64,000 bases of DNA, taken from contig JADKAW010000013.1 of NCBI GenBank assembly GCA_016719055.1, forward strand, positions 1-64,000. Direction: 5' to 3'. Positions 17,072-25,817 of this stretch are shown here, piece after piece. The position numbers and the translations under genes were made by a program. Under the pieces are notes generated by a model. The model was not told the DNA's origin and searched no databases. It saw only the letters and a program-made list of their open reading frames with translations. The stretch's first letter is position 1; each line of letters starts with the position of its first letter. The DNA is from Candidatus Rhodoferax mariagerensis. Lineage in GTDB: Bacteria; Pseudomonadota; Gammaproteobacteria; Burkholderiales; Burkholderiaceae_C.

Positions 17072-18744
17072 TGCGACGCGTTATCCACTTTATCAGCGCC
17101 CTGGGGCTGCTTTGCTTGTGTGCCTTGGCCTTCGCCGGTCCGCCGGTCGAAGGTGCCCTGGAAAAACAGGCGACCAACTGGCACGCCATCATCATGTTCT
17201 GCATCTTCGTGGCGCTGAGCATGGGCATTACCTACTGGGCTTCCAGCCGAACCAAGTCCACCTCCGACTTTTATACCGCTGGCGGCGGCATCACCGGTCG
17301 GCAAAATGGTCTGGCGATTGCTGGCGACTACATGTCGGCCGCCACGTTGCTGGGCTTGACCGCGCTGGTCTATGGCAGCGGCTTTGACGGTTATCTTTAC
17401 ATGCTGTCCTTCTTTGCTGGCTGGCCAATCATCTTGTTCCTGATGGCCGAGCGGTTGCGCAACCTCGGTCGCTTTACTTTTTCTGACATCACCGCCTTCC
17501 GGCTGGATGAAGGCAAGGTGCGCACCATGGCAGCGGTTTCTTCGCTGACCGTGGTCTGCTTTTACCTGATCGCCCAAATGGTCGGTGCCGGTCAGTTGAT
17601 CAAGCTGCTGTTTGGCCTGGACTACAACATTGCCATTTTTGGTGTGGGCGTTTTGATGATGGTCTATGTGACCTTTGGCGGTATGGTAGCCACCACCTGG
17701 GTGCAGATCATCAAGGCCTGCATGTTGCTCGCCGGTGGCACACTGGCCATGATGCTGGCGTTTAGTCAGTTCGGTTTTTCCTTCACCACCCTGATGGAAA
17801 AAGCCACTGCCGTGCACAAGCTCGGCTTTAAACTGATGACCCCCGGCAGCTTGCTGGCTGACCCGATCAACGCCATTTCGCTCGGCCTGGGCCTGATGTT
17901 CGGCACCGCCGGACTGCCGCACATCCTGATGCGCTTTTTCACGGTGCCCGATGCCAAGGAAGCGCGCAAATCGGTGCTGTATGCCTCGGGCATCGTGGCG
18001 TATTTCTTCAATGTGATCTTTTTGATGGGTCTGTGCGCCATCATCATCGTCGGCCAGAATCCGTCTTATTTTGAAGGTGGCGTGATTGGCGGCAAGCTGA
18101 TCGGTGGCGGCAACATGGTTGCCATGCACCTGGCGCAGGCAGTCGGCGGCAACATGCTGCTGGGCTTTATGGCGGCGGTGGCGTTTGCGACGATTCTGGC
18201 GGTGGTGTCAGGTCTGGCGCTGGCAGGTGCCTCGGCAATTTCGCACGACATCTATGCGCGTGTGATCAAAAAGGGCAAGGCCACTGAAGCTTCAGAAATC
18301 CGGGTTTCCAGAATGGCCACCATCGGCCTGGGCTTTGTCGCCATCATCTTGGGCATCGCTTTCGAGAAGCAAAACGTCGCTTTCATGGTCGGCCTGGCCT
18401 TTGGCGTGGCTGCAGCAGCCAACTTCCCCGTGCTGGTGCTGTCGATGTTCTGGAAAGGCCTGACCACCCGTGGTGCGCTGTGGGGCGGTTATGGCGGCCT
18501 TCTGTCGGCGGTGGCATTTGTGGTGCTGTCCAAGTCGGTGTGGGTGGACGTGCTGGCCAACAAGGTGGCGGTGTTCCCCTACTCGCAGCCGGCCCTGTTT
18601 GCCATGCCGATTGCTTTCTTGCTGGCCTACATCTTCTCGAAGAGCGATTCAAGCGCCCGGGCCAAGCTCGAAATTGATGCCTTTGACGACCAGTATGTGC
18701 GTGGTCAGACTGGCTTTGGCTCGTCGGGTGCCAGCAAACACTGA
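17071..18744 (+). CDS. actP: Cation/acetate symporter ActP
   Basis: 557 residues, sodium:solute symporter family. There is a cleavable-looking N-terminus (LGLLCLCALAFAGPPVEGAL), which is usual for ActP, followed by about 13 membrane helices. Family motifs include DFYTAGGGITGRQNGLAIAG, DYMSAATLLGLTALVYGSGF and the sodium-site region GLAGASAISHDIYA-like (ALAGASAISHDIYARVIKK). It imports acetate, and in some homologs other short monocarboxylates, with Na+. It overlaps the DUF485 gene by 1 bp and is closed by a strong terminator at 18763. Acetate use fits the phosphonate pathway downstream in this window, whose end product is acetate, but there is no direct link. Confidence 0.93.
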   Translation: MRRVIHFISALGLLCLCALAFAGPPVEGALEKQATNWHAIIMFCIFVALSMGITYWASSRTKSTSDFYTAGGGITGRQNGLAIAGDYMSAATLLGLTALVYGSGFDGYLYMLSFFAGWPIILFLMAERLRNLGRFTFSDITAFRLDEGKVRTMAAVSSLTVVCFYLIAQMVGAGQLIKLLFGLDYNIAIFGVGVLMMVYVTFGGMVATTWVQIIKACMLLAGGTLAMMLAFSQFGFSFTTLMEKATAVHKLGFKLMTPGSLLADPINAISLGLGLMFGTAGLPHILMRFFTVPDAKEARKSVLYASGIVAYFFNVIFLMGLCAIIIVGQNPSYFEGGVIGGKLIGGGNMVAMHLAQAVGGNMLLGFMAAVAFATILAVVSGLALAGASAISHDIYARVIKKGKATEASEIRVSRMATIGLGFVAIILGIAFEKQNVAFMVGLAFGVAAAANFPVLVLSMFWKGLTTRGALWGGYGGLLSAVAFVVLSKSVWVDVLANKVAVFPYSQPALFAMPIAFLLAYIFSKSDSSARAKLEIDAFDDQYVRGQTGFGSSGASKH

Positions 18745-18762
18745 CCCTGCGATGCCCATTTC

Positions 18763-18798
18763 AAGGCCCTGGCCGGTTCGGCCCGCCAGGGCCTTTTT
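18763..18798 (+). terminator. Rho-independent terminator after actP
   Basis: AAGGCCCTGGC and GCCAGGGCCTT form an 11-bp stem with a GC-rich loop, followed by a T-run (TTTTTT). It lies 19 bp past the actP stop. Confidence 0.9.
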
Positions 18799-18982
18799 TA
18801 TGAGTGCAAACGTTGGCGATGATCGGCGAAAGTTGAGCCAATCAACAGGTTGGTCATCTTTTTGACTTCCCCAGTAGCCAGGTTTGCGAGTATCTGGAGC
18901 CACGGCGTTGATAATGATTGCCTCGGCAAGAATCCGGTACACCATTGAAAATTGGAACAGGCTGGGCGGATGACACTTTGTT

Positions 18983-21900
18983 TCAGGTGTACGTGTCGAT
19001 CTCGTAAAACTGGATCCTATTGCGCCCAGCATCCTTGGCCTGGTACATCGCGGCATCGGCCCATCGCAGGATGTCCGCATGCGGGGTTTCATGGTTGGCA
19101 AACACCACCACACCAATGCTGGCCGAACAATGGTGCTCTATCGTCATATCAGTTCCGCCCTCTTTTCGGAGGGGCAGGACATACGGGGCAGACAGCGAAG
19201 CCCGGATCTTTTCTGCAATCACCTTGGCCTGCGCCCTTGATTCGGCCCTAGCCACATCAAGTTCACCCAACACCACAATAAATTCATCGCCGCCAAAGCG
19301 GGCCACTGTATCGACCGCACGAACACAATGGAGCAAGCGACTGGCCACTTCAACCAGCAGCATGTCGCCAACCAAATGGCCGTGCTTGTCATTGAGCGGC
19401 TTGAAATTGTCCAAGTCCAGCACCATCACAGCGGCATAGCGCCCGCTACGTTTGCTCAGCGCCATGGTTTGGCTGAGTCGGTCGCCCAGCATGCGCCGGT
19501 TGGGCAGCTGCGTCAGCGGGTCAAAGAAGGCCAGTTGTCGCACCTGTTCTTCCAGGCGTTTGCGCTCGGAGATGTCCCGCGAAATCACATAGGCGCCGCC
19601 ATACTCCTGGTTGCAATCAAAGATGAGACTGACGTTATCTTCGCGCCAGAAATAGTGGCCGGACTGGTGTTTGACCCGGTAAGAATAAGTCAGGTTGTCC
19701 TTTGTGTCCTTTATCGCTTCATCTATTTTTGCGAACACCTCGTCGCGGTCATCGGGATGCATGATGGAATACACCTCACCGTTTGTCCGGGCAAGTTCTT
19801 CCTGCTCAGTCGAGCCTAACTGTCGCATGACGGCGGGCGAGACGTATTGGACATGCCCATTTTTATCAAAAATGGTAATGCCATCGCTGGTGTTCTCGGC
19901 AATCAACCTGAATTTTTGCTCGCTTTCCTGTAGCGCTGCTGTCACCCTCTTGCGCTCCGAGATGTCATCGACAAAGGCCGTGAACCGATAGCCGTCGCCA
20001 GTCTTGAACGGCAAAATCGATAGCGCAATTGGAAACTCCTCACCATTGCGGCGCAGGCCTGTCAACTCCATGCGGCGGCTCAAAATGTCACTTTGCCCGG
20101 TCGCCAAAAACCTAGCCAGACCCCGGTGGTGCGCGACACGGTAGTGCTCCGGGGCAATCGTGTCGTGCAAATCCAAGCCCAGCACTTCATCCTTGGACCA
20201 GCCAAAAATGGTCTGTGCCTGATGATTCCAGTCGGTGATGCAGCCGCGGTCATCCATGCTGATCATCGCGTCGAGCGCGGTCTCAAAAATGGCGCGCAGA
20301 TGGCTTTCACTTGACAGAACACGCTCATCGGCTTGCTTGATGGCTGTGACATCGGTGTGGGTGATGCTGGCGCCCTGGCCGCTGTCGCCCAACGGCATCA
20401 CGACCATGTTGAACCAGCGTTGCCGACCGGGTGAATGGCATGGATATTCCATGCTAAAACTCGGCAGTCTCCCTTGCAGCACCGCCGAAATTCCGTCGCA
20501 GGCTTGCCTGGCGCGGGCATCAGCTTGCGCACCGATGGTGCAGATTGACAGGTAATTGCTGCCAATATCGGTGTTGGGGGCGACCTGGCCCGGTTCCAGT
20601 GCGTTGTCCAGCGCATACTTTCGCCATTGCTGATTGACCGCCAGAATCACTCCGTTGCCATCAATCACCACAATTTCAGCGGCCACAGAATTGAGGATTG
20701 CCTCTTTGAAGGCTTCACTTTGCTTCAGTGCGTCTCTTGCCTTATTTCGCTCCCGCAGATCAATGTCCAGACAAAACAGCTCCGGCTCGCGCCCAATCGG
20801 CTTTACCAAAGCGCAGTTGGAAAAAACCGGTGTCAGGGCACCGGATTTGGTCTTGCACATCCGTTCCCCAGATAGCATGGCCTGTTCGCTGGCAGCCATC
20901 TGCTGCAAAGCTGTTTTCGCGCCTTCGAGCTGGTCGTGCGGAATTGTCAAATTGAGCAGATTGGCCCCCAGCGCTTCGGTCGCACTGTAGCCATAGAGGC
21001 GCTCTGAGGCCAGGTTCCAGAAAAGAACGGTGCCATCGAGTGCATAACCTTGCACGGCCACACCAGTAATGTTCTCCATCAATGACCGAAAGCGGCTTTC
21101 ACTCTCACGAATGATTATTTCGGCTTGTTTGCGCTCGCTGATGTCGGTGTTGGTGCCAATCATGCGCGTGGCCTTGCCACTAGCATCGCGGCTCACCACC
21201 TTGCCACGACCCAGCGTCCACAGCCAACTGCCGTCCTTGCACAACATGCGAAATTCAACGCTGGCGGTGCCGGCTTTGCCATTCAGGTAGGGTTGCAAAG
21301 CTGCCATTACTGCAGGTGCATCATCGGGATGAACACGTTTGGACCAGGACTCGGCGCTGTTTTCGAATTCATGTTCGGCATAACCAAACATTTCCTTGTA
21401 GCGGGGCGAAAAGAACGCCGCGCCGGTCTGAAGATTCCAGTCCCACAGGCCGTCACCGCCGCTCTCCAGGGCAAATTGCCAGCGTTCTTCGCTTTGTTTC
21501 AGTGCATCTTCGGCGTGCTTGCGCTCGGTGATATCGCTGATTACCAGGCGCAGCACCGGCATGCCCTTGTCATCTCGCGCCAGAACCGCTGCCAGTTGCA
21601 CCCAGAACGCTGGGCTGCCACGTTTCTCCAAGCGCAATTCGCACGGCGGTGCTTGTCCGGCATCGAGCAGTTTGCGCCGAAGCAAGTAATAGATGTCCTG
21701 GTCGTCCTTGAAAATGAAATGGCTGATGGGTTGATGAATCAATTGTTGCCTGGGCAGACCCAGCAAACTGGCTGCAGTCAGGTTGACCTGCCTGACCAGG
21801 CCGTTTTCGTCAACTGAACAGAAACCTACCGGTGCCAGGTCGTAAAAATCAAAATAACCGGCTTGCGCGGTGTCGAGAGCCTGTTGCGCGTTTCGCAACT

Positions 21901-22096
21901 CTTCGTTTTGGATTTCCAGCTCGATCTGGTGCAATGCAAATTCATGTAGCAGTTGCGCGCTGGCTTGGGGTGACAAAGAACCAGATTTGACAGCCGGGTC
22001 GGCACGCTGTTGAAAAAGCGCTACAGCGCGTGCCCTCAGCACCCCGGCTGCGTCGAGCGACGCTTGGGAAGGTGGAGATGACGTGCTCGATTCCAT
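18983..22096 (-). CDS. Multi-PAS diguanylate cyclase
   Basis: 1037 residues from the ATG at 22096, which has AGGAGG 7 bp upstream; the longer reading from 22291 has no such site. After a helical N-terminus there are six PAS domains, beginning near FYDLAPVGFCSVDENG, ALESGGDGLWDWNLQTG, LMENITGVAVQGYALDG, AILNSVAAEIVVIDGNG, IFETALDAMISMDDRG and IAENTSDGITIFDKNG. The C-terminal GGDEF domain has DPLTQLPNRRMLGDRL, VLDLDNFKPLND and the active-site RFGGDEFIVVL, so cyclic-di-GMP synthesis is likely. No inhibitory-site RxxD is seen five residues before the GGDEF (motif there is VDTVA). No EAL and no membrane helix, so it is a cytosolic sensor; ligands are unknown. Confidence 0.92.
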   Translation of the reverse strand: MESSTSSPPSQASLDAAGVLRARAVALFQQRADPAVKSGSLSPQASAQLLHEFALHQIELEIQNEELRNAQQALDTAQAGYFDFYDLAPVGFCSVDENGLVRQVNLTAASLLGLPRQQLIHQPISHFIFKDDQDIYYLLRRKLLDAGQAPPCELRLEKRGSPAFWVQLAAVLARDDKGMPVLRLVISDITERKHAEDALKQSEERWQFALESGGDGLWDWNLQTGAAFFSPRYKEMFGYAEHEFENSAESWSKRVHPDDAPAVMAALQPYLNGKAGTASVEFRMLCKDGSWLWTLGRGKVVSRDASGKATRMIGTNTDISERKQAEIIIRESESRFRSLMENITGVAVQGYALDGTVLFWNLASERLYGYSATEALGANLLNLTIPHDQLEGAKTALQQMAASEQAMLSGERMCKTKSGALTPVFSNCALVKPIGREPELFCLDIDLRERNKARDALKQSEAFKEAILNSVAAEIVVIDGNGVILAVNQQWRKYALDNALEPGQVAPNTDIGSNYLSICTIGAQADARARQACDGISAVLQGRLPSFSMEYPCHSPGRQRWFNMVVMPLGDSGQGASITHTDVTAIKQADERVLSSESHLRAIFETALDAMISMDDRGCITDWNHQAQTIFGWSKDEVLGLDLHDTIAPEHYRVAHHRGLARFLATGQSDILSRRMELTGLRRNGEEFPIALSILPFKTGDGYRFTAFVDDISERKRVTAALQESEQKFRLIAENTSDGITIFDKNGHVQYVSPAVMRQLGSTEQEELARTNGEVYSIMHPDDRDEVFAKIDEAIKDTKDNLTYSYRVKHQSGHYFWREDNVSLIFDCNQEYGGAYVISRDISERKRLEEQVRQLAFFDPLTQLPNRRMLGDRLSQTMALSKRSGRYAAVMVLDLDNFKPLNDKHGHLVGDMLLVEVASRLLHCVRAVDTVARFGGDEFIVVLGELDVARAESRAQAKVIAEKIRASLSAPYVLPLRKEGGTDMTIEHHCSASIGVVVFANHETPHADILRWADAAMYQAKDAGRNRIQFYEIDTYT

Positions 22097-22189
22097 CGGA
22101 GACCTCCTGAGTGTGGCGTTTTTATTCTTATTGTGGTTGCATTCTAGTAGCGCCTGCTGGGAATGGGCTGTGTAGGCCATTTTGAATAA

Positions 22190-22321
22190 CTGCTTTCGGG
22201 GCTGATGGTGCTGACAGCTTTTTTCTTGTCGCTGTCGTGGGCATTGAGTTTGTTGGTGGCCGGGCCGTTGCTGGGGCATGCACGTTGGCACGCCTACCGG
22301 GGTTCAATGCGCAGGCTTTGA
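22190..22321 (+). pseudogene. C-terminal remnant of a DUF2189-like membrane protein
   Basis: A short open stretch reads MVLTAFFLSLSWALSLLVAG then PLLGHARWHAYRGSMRRL and stops at 22319-22321. The pattern of a hydrophobic helix followed by GHA-WH-YR resembles the end of DUF2189 integral membrane proteins. No start or upstream part is present, so only the last ~40 residues remain. Confidence 0.4.
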
Positions 22322-22373
22322 CTCCGGTTCAGGCCCCTGACATTGGGCTATGCTCTGGGTCTGATTTGATTTT

Positions 22374-23228
22374 GTGAGTCCAGCCTTGTCAATACCTACC
22401 TTAACCCTTGCGCCGCGCACAAGCCGTTTGGCCACAGCCATGTTGCTTGCCGCTGGCCGCGGCGAGCGCATGCGCCCGCTGACCGACACCTGCCCCAAAC
22501 CGTTGTTGCGGGTGCAGGGCAAACCGCTGCTACAGTGGCATCTGGAAGCGCTGCTGCGTGGCGGCTTCACCCTTGCCGTCATCAACACCGCTTGGTTGGG
22601 TCCTCAAATTGAGCAAGAATTTCACGGCATGTTTGCCCTCCAGCCCTTATTGGACAAGCGCAGGCAGCTATTAACTCAGGAGCTTCTTCATCTACGTTAT
22701 TCGCACGAAGAACAAGACTTTGGCGCCGCTCTGGAGACCGCTGGCGGCATTTGCCGGGCGCTCCCGCAGCTTTGTCCGCACCTTGCAGACGGCGGCAGCG
22801 ACGTGTTTTGGGTACTGGCGGGTGACGTTTTTGCGCCAGATTTTGAGTTCACCCGGCGCGCTATCGAGCTCTTTTGCGTCAGCGGCAAGCTGGCCCACCT
22901 GTGGCTGGTGCCCAACCCCGAGCACAAACCGGACGGCGATTTTGGGCTGGATGCCGACACCGGCCTGGCACTGAACCTGCCCCCAGACGATCCGCGCCCG
23001 CGTTATACCTATTCGACCATCGGCCTGTACCGCCATGCTCTGTTTGGCTTGCCCTGGTGTGACATTCCCGCCGGCAACCCGGCTGGACTGAAAGCTCCAC
23101 TGGCACCGCTGCTGCGCGCTGCCATGGATCAGGGTCAGGTTTCTGCCGAACTGTACACCGGCGCCTGGACCGATGTCGGCACACCGCAACGCCTGGCTAG
23201 CCTGAACAATGATCCGGTTGGTGCCTGA
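22374..23228 (+). CDS. MurU-like nucleotidyltransferase
   Basis: 284 residues from a GTG at 22374. The N-terminus has the sugar nucleotidyltransferase signature AMLLAAGRGERMRPLTDTCP followed by KPLLRVQGKPLLQWHLEALL. ALETAGGICRALPQL, VLAGDVF and YTGAWTDVGTPQRLASLN match N-acetylmuramate-1-phosphate uridylyltransferase (MurU), part of cell-wall recycling. Relative to known MurU proteins, about 13-16 extra residues sit between the QIEQ and RYSHEE segments. They coincide with a repeat (22629-22692). The usual partner kinase AmgK is not next to it. Glucose-1-phosphate or another sugar phosphate is a possible alternative substrate. Confidence 0.8.
   Translation: MSPALSIPTLTLAPRTSRLATAMLLAAGRGERMRPLTDTCPKPLLRVQGKPLLQWHLEALLRGGFTLAVINTAWLGPQIEQEFHGMFALQPLLDKRRQLLTQELLHLRYSHEEQDFGAALETAGGICRALPQLCPHLADGGSDVFWVLAGDVFAPDFEFTRRAIELFCVSGKLAHLWLVPNPEHKPDGDFGLDADTGLALNLPPDDPRPRYTYSTIGLYRHALFGLPWCDIPAGNPAGLKAPLAPLLRAAMDQGQVSAELYTGAWTDVGTPQRLASLNNDPVGA
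22629..22692 (-). repeat. AAGGGCTA-class repeat inside the murU-like gene
   Basis: On the minus strand this reads AAGCTCCTGAGTTAATAGC, then TGCCTGCGCTTGTCC, then AATAAGGGCTGGAGG, matching the intergenic repeat (AAGCT...AATAGCT...GCGCTTAT...ATAAGGGCTAGAG) element by element. It encodes about 20 residues (from MFALQPLLDKRRQLL to TQELLHL) absent from other MurU proteins, without disturbing the frame. Confidence 0.75.
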
Positions 23229-23239
23229 CTTGAACTTGG

Positions 23240-23545
23240 CTATGTGATCCCCCACGGGTGCGAACAGGTTCCAGATTTCAAGATTGAAGTTGGACAGACC
23301 GGCCTCGGCCATGCTGGGCAGCTCGGGAGCCGGCGCGCTGGATCCCGACGCATTTTTGGGCACCCTCAGCATCAGCGCCGACACACCAATCTAGCGTACT
23401 GGCGCCAGGTCTTTAATTGGGTCGTAGCTCAGTGACGGGTTCAGCAGCTGGTGGTGTCAGGTTGACATTGATCGTTTGGCCCAGCATCCGCGCAGTCAAG
23501 CAGGCGACGACCGGCCTGGCAACCCACCGCCAGTTTAATGGGCTT
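23240..23545 (-). pseudogene. Bug/TctC-family binding protein, scattered remnants
   Basis: Three fragments in minus-strand order fit a tripartite tricarboxylate transporter receptor. LTARMLGQTINVN (about 23505-23465) resembles the region before the VENRPGAGG motif, QLLNPSLSYDPIKDLAPV (about 23445-23392) is a hallmark segment, and ELPSMAEAGLSNFNLEIWN followed by LFAPVG (about 23320-23245) is the C-terminal signature. They are separated by deletions and frameshifts. The gene is clearly dead; no partner tctAB genes are nearby. Confidence 0.75.
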
Positions 23546-23670
23546 GCTGGGTCAACCCAGTGTTTGCAAGCTATTTTGGCCGCTAGCCCACGTGCGTAAA
23601 GCGCAAGAAGCTATAAAAAATATAGTTCAACAGGGTTTGAACAGTGTCATGGATGAGGTGGATTTGACTA

Positions 23671-23714
23671 TAAAAAAACCCCAAGGACTGGCGCAATGCG
23701 CGGCACTTGGGGTT
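23671..23714 (-). terminator. Rho-independent terminator of rpoH
   Basis: On the minus strand AACCCCAAG and CTTGGGGTT form a stem around a loop containing GCGCATTGCGC, followed by a run of seven T. It lies 24 bp downstream of the rpoH stop. Confidence 0.9.
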
Positions 23715-23737
23715 GCGAGGCTGTCGCGCCGGATCGA

Positions 23738-24679
23738 TCAGATAAATTCAATCAGTGATTTCTTCATTTTTTTCATGGCGGCCACCTCAATCTGGCGAAT
23801 GCGCTCAGCACTCACGCCATACACCGCAGCCAGGTCATGCAGCGTCATGCCGCCCGAGTTGTCATCATTCACCTTGAGCCAGCGCTCTTCCACAATGTGG
23901 CGGCTTCGCGCATCCAGCGTGTCAAGCGCCTGGGTCAAGCCATCGCTGGCCAGCATATCGCGGTGGTGGGCCTCGATCATGGCGGTGGGCTCGTGCGAAG
24001 CATCGGTCAGGTAGGCAATGGGGCCGTAAGCGTCTTCACCGTCGTCAGACGGGCTGGGGTCCAGCAACACGTCGCCACCGGACATGCGCGCTTCCATTTC
24101 AATCACTTCTTCGCGCTTGACGTTCAGCTCATTGGCCATGGCGTCAATCTGGCTGTCGCTCAGGGTGTCTCGGTGGCTGTCGAGGTCAGCCATGGCGTCT
24201 TCACTGCGAAAACGCTGTTTCATCGAGCGCAGGTTGAAAAACAGCTTGCGCTGCGCCTTGGTGGTCGCCACCTTGACCATGCGCCAGTTTTTCAGGATGT
24301 ACTCATGAATTTCGGCCTTGATCCAGTGCAGCGCGTAGCTCACCAGTCGCACGCCCTGGTCGGGGTCAAAGCGTTTGACGGCTTTCATCAGGCCCACATT
24401 GCCTTCCTGAATCAGGTCGCCATGCGGCAGGCCGTAGCCCAGATATTGGCGTGCGGTGGACACCACCAGGCGCAGGTGCGACAACACCAGCTTTCCGGCG
24501 GCTTCGAGGTCGTTATCGGTGCGGAACTTGCGTGCAAACGACTGCTCTTCTTCAAGCGTCAGCATCGGCATGTGGTTAACCGCAGAGATATAAGCGTCGA
24601 GATGGCCCAGCGCGGGTACCAACGCCCAGGGGTTGGCCAGCGAGAGCGCAGTGGTGGGGGTGCCAGTGTGTACAGTCAT
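23738..24679 (-). CDS. rpoH: Heat-shock sigma factor RpoH (sigma-32)
   Basis: 313 residues. Region 2 has GDLIQEGNVGLMKAVKRFDP and VRLVSYALHWIKAEIHEYIL. The RpoH-box QRKLFFNLRSMKQRF, specific to sigma-32, follows. Region 4 has LHDLAAVYGVSAERIRQIEV. It directs RNA polymerase to heat-shock promoters. It is preceded by a perfect CIRCE element 32 bp before the ATG and followed by a strong terminator, so it is a single-gene unit. A short Q-rich insert is not present; the ~313-residue length is slightly longer than in E. coli (284), mainly through the N-terminus and the DPSPSDDGEDAYGP segment. Confidence 0.96.
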   Translation of the reverse strand: MTVHTGTPTTALSLANPWALVPALGHLDAYISAVNHMPMLTLEEEQSFARKFRTDNDLEAAGKLVLSHLRLVVSTARQYLGYGLPHGDLIQEGNVGLMKAVKRFDPDQGVRLVSYALHWIKAEIHEYILKNWRMVKVATTKAQRKLFFNLRSMKQRFRSEDAMADLDSHRDTLSDSQIDAMANELNVKREEVIEMEARMSGGDVLLDPSPSDDGEDAYGPIAYLTDASHEPTAMIEAHHRDMLASDGLTQALDTLDARSRHIVEERWLKVNDDNSGGMTLHDLAAVYGVSAERIRQIEVAAMKKMKKSLIEFI

Positions 24680-24710
24680 GCTAGTACTCCTTTAACGTGA
24701 TAGTCAGATG

Positions 24711-24737
24711 TTAGCACTCTCTTTGAGTGAGTGCTAA
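24711..24737 (-). promoter_or_regulatory. CIRCE element (HrcA operator) upstream of rpoH
   Basis: TTAGCACTC, a 9-bp spacer, then GAGTGCTAA: an exact match to the CIRCE consensus TTAGCACTC-N9-GAGTGCTAA. It lies 32 bp before the rpoH start, in the 96-bp gap between rpoH and fdxB. HrcA bound here would repress rpoH outside heat shock. Confidence 0.95.
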
Positions 24738-24775
24738 TTGAAAAGTTCAATGACGTTGATAGGGAGGAGCCGGGT

Positions 24776-25084
24776 TCACATCACGGCTGCGGTGTGTGAA
24801 TAACACTTCTTGGGACAGATTTTTGAGCAGGCGGTGCAGCCAATGCACAACTCCTGATGGGCAATGGTCATCACCTTTTTTTCATATTCCTCGTCATCAT
24901 CGTCGTCGACGTTGACAGCGATGCGTTCGCCATCTTCGGTCAACCCGACCAATTCAAGCACACCGCGCGGACAAACCTTGAAGCAGCGACCGCAGCCAAT
25001 GCACTTTTGATCATCCAGCGCCGACACAAAGGTGGGTGTCCAGATCGCGCCGCTGGGTAAGGTCACACTAAAAGTTTCACTCAT
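24776..25084 (-). CDS. fdxB: nif-specific ferredoxin III, FdxB
   Basis: 102 residues with two 4Fe-4S cluster motifs: CIGCGRCFKVCPRG (residues 28-41) and CIGCTACSKICPKKC near the C-terminus. An acidic linker with DDDDDEEYEKK separates the clusters, as in FdxB of diazotrophs. FdxB supplies electrons for FeMo-cofactor synthesis or for nitrogenase-related steps. It is the last gene of the nifE-nifN-nifX-DUF269-DUF683-fdxB series, 26 bp after its neighbour. The gene order supports the assignment over general bacterial ferredoxins. Confidence 0.94.
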   Translation of the reverse strand: MSETFSVTLPSGAIWTPTFVSALDDQKCIGCGRCFKVCPRGVLELVGLTEDGERIAVNVDDDDDEEYEKKVMTIAHQELCIGCTACSKICPKKCYSHTAAVM

Positions 25085-25110
25085 GGTTTTTTTACCTCAG
25101 TGGGGTGGGG

Positions 25111-25311
25111 TCAAATGTCAGCTGCCAGGGCCGCTTTGCGCGCGTCCATCAGCATGGCATGGGCCTCAAAGCAGCGCTGGGCGACAGGCAAAATGTTTTC
25201 CCAGTTTGTGGGTAGTTCTTCAGACAAGTCGTGCAGGTCCATCTTGGCTTGCGTGGCGCGGGCATTGAGTTTTTTCAATCGCGTCTTGATGTCATCTACG
25301 TTGGTGTTCAT
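25111..25311 (-). CDS. Small nitrogen-fixation protein (DUF683 / CCE_0567 family)
   Basis: 66 residues, almost all helix: DDIKTRLKKLNARATQAKMD and LHDLSEELPTNWENILPVAQ. It matches the DUF683 family found only beside nifX and the DUF269 protein. A cyanobacterial member is a small helical metalloprotein. Its stop-to-start spacing to the DUF269 gene is 2 bp, so it is part of the same transcript. Biochemical role is not established; assistance in cofactor assembly is the usual suggestion. Confidence 0.9.
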   Translation of the reverse strand: MNTNVDDIKTRLKKLNARATQAKMDLHDLSEELPTNWENILPVAQRCFEAHAMLMDARKAALAADI

Positions 25312-25313
25312 GA

Positions 25314-25817
25314 TCAGGCTCCGTATTGCGCCACAGCCGGGTAGGTGCGAATCATGGTGATCGCCTCGTCTAGAAACTTGGTGCCGGCTTCCGACAGCTT
25401 GGCCAGCGATGCAAAACCAAAGCGGTGCACATCACGCAACTGTTTGTTGACCACCACCAGTCGGCCCGCCAGCAGCACCATGCGGCCAAAGCCTTCGTGG
25501 CTCATCTTCATCATGGGCGACACCATTTGACCGGTTTCCCGCTCAATAGCCACTGCAATGGCGTTATAGAAAATCTCCAGATGCCACAAGGTCTCGGGAT
25601 CGGGGTCGCCCAGGATCGGCAAAGCACGGCGCTCTTCAGCGGTGTGAATGTAGGGTTTGAGCAATTGCAGGTCAGTTTTGTTGTCCCAGGTGCCATTCAT
25701 GTCCTGGGCGCGCAGCTGCTTGATGAGTTGCTGTACAAAAGGTGAGGTCAAGTAAGACGCATCGTCAACGAGCGAAACCGGTGCATCAGGGGTTGCCACG
25801 GCGGCTTTATCAATCAT
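25314..25817 (-). CDS. NifX-associated nitrogen fixation protein (DUF269)
   Basis: 167 residues. DUF269 hallmarks are [40 protein letters not shown] and the C-terminal [20 protein letters not shown]. Homologs are found only in diazotrophs, next to nifX. The start codon overlaps the nifX stop by 4 bp (ATGA), which implies coupled translation. Its exact role in FeMo-cofactor synthesis is not known. Confidence 0.93.
   Translation of the reverse strand: MIDKAAVATPDAPVSLVDDASYLTSPFVQQLIKQLRAQDMNGTWDNKTDLQLLKPYIHTAEERRALPILGDPDPETLWHLEIFYNAIAVAIERETGQMVSPMMKMSHEGFGRMVLLAGRLVVVNKQLRDVHRFGFASLAKLSEAGTKFLDEAITMIRTYPAVAQYGA

Noticed and set aside
18800..18982. Minus-strand frame extending past the diguanylate cyclase towards actP
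   Set aside because: Continuation lies out of frame with the cyclase and has no recognisable domain; treated as spacer.
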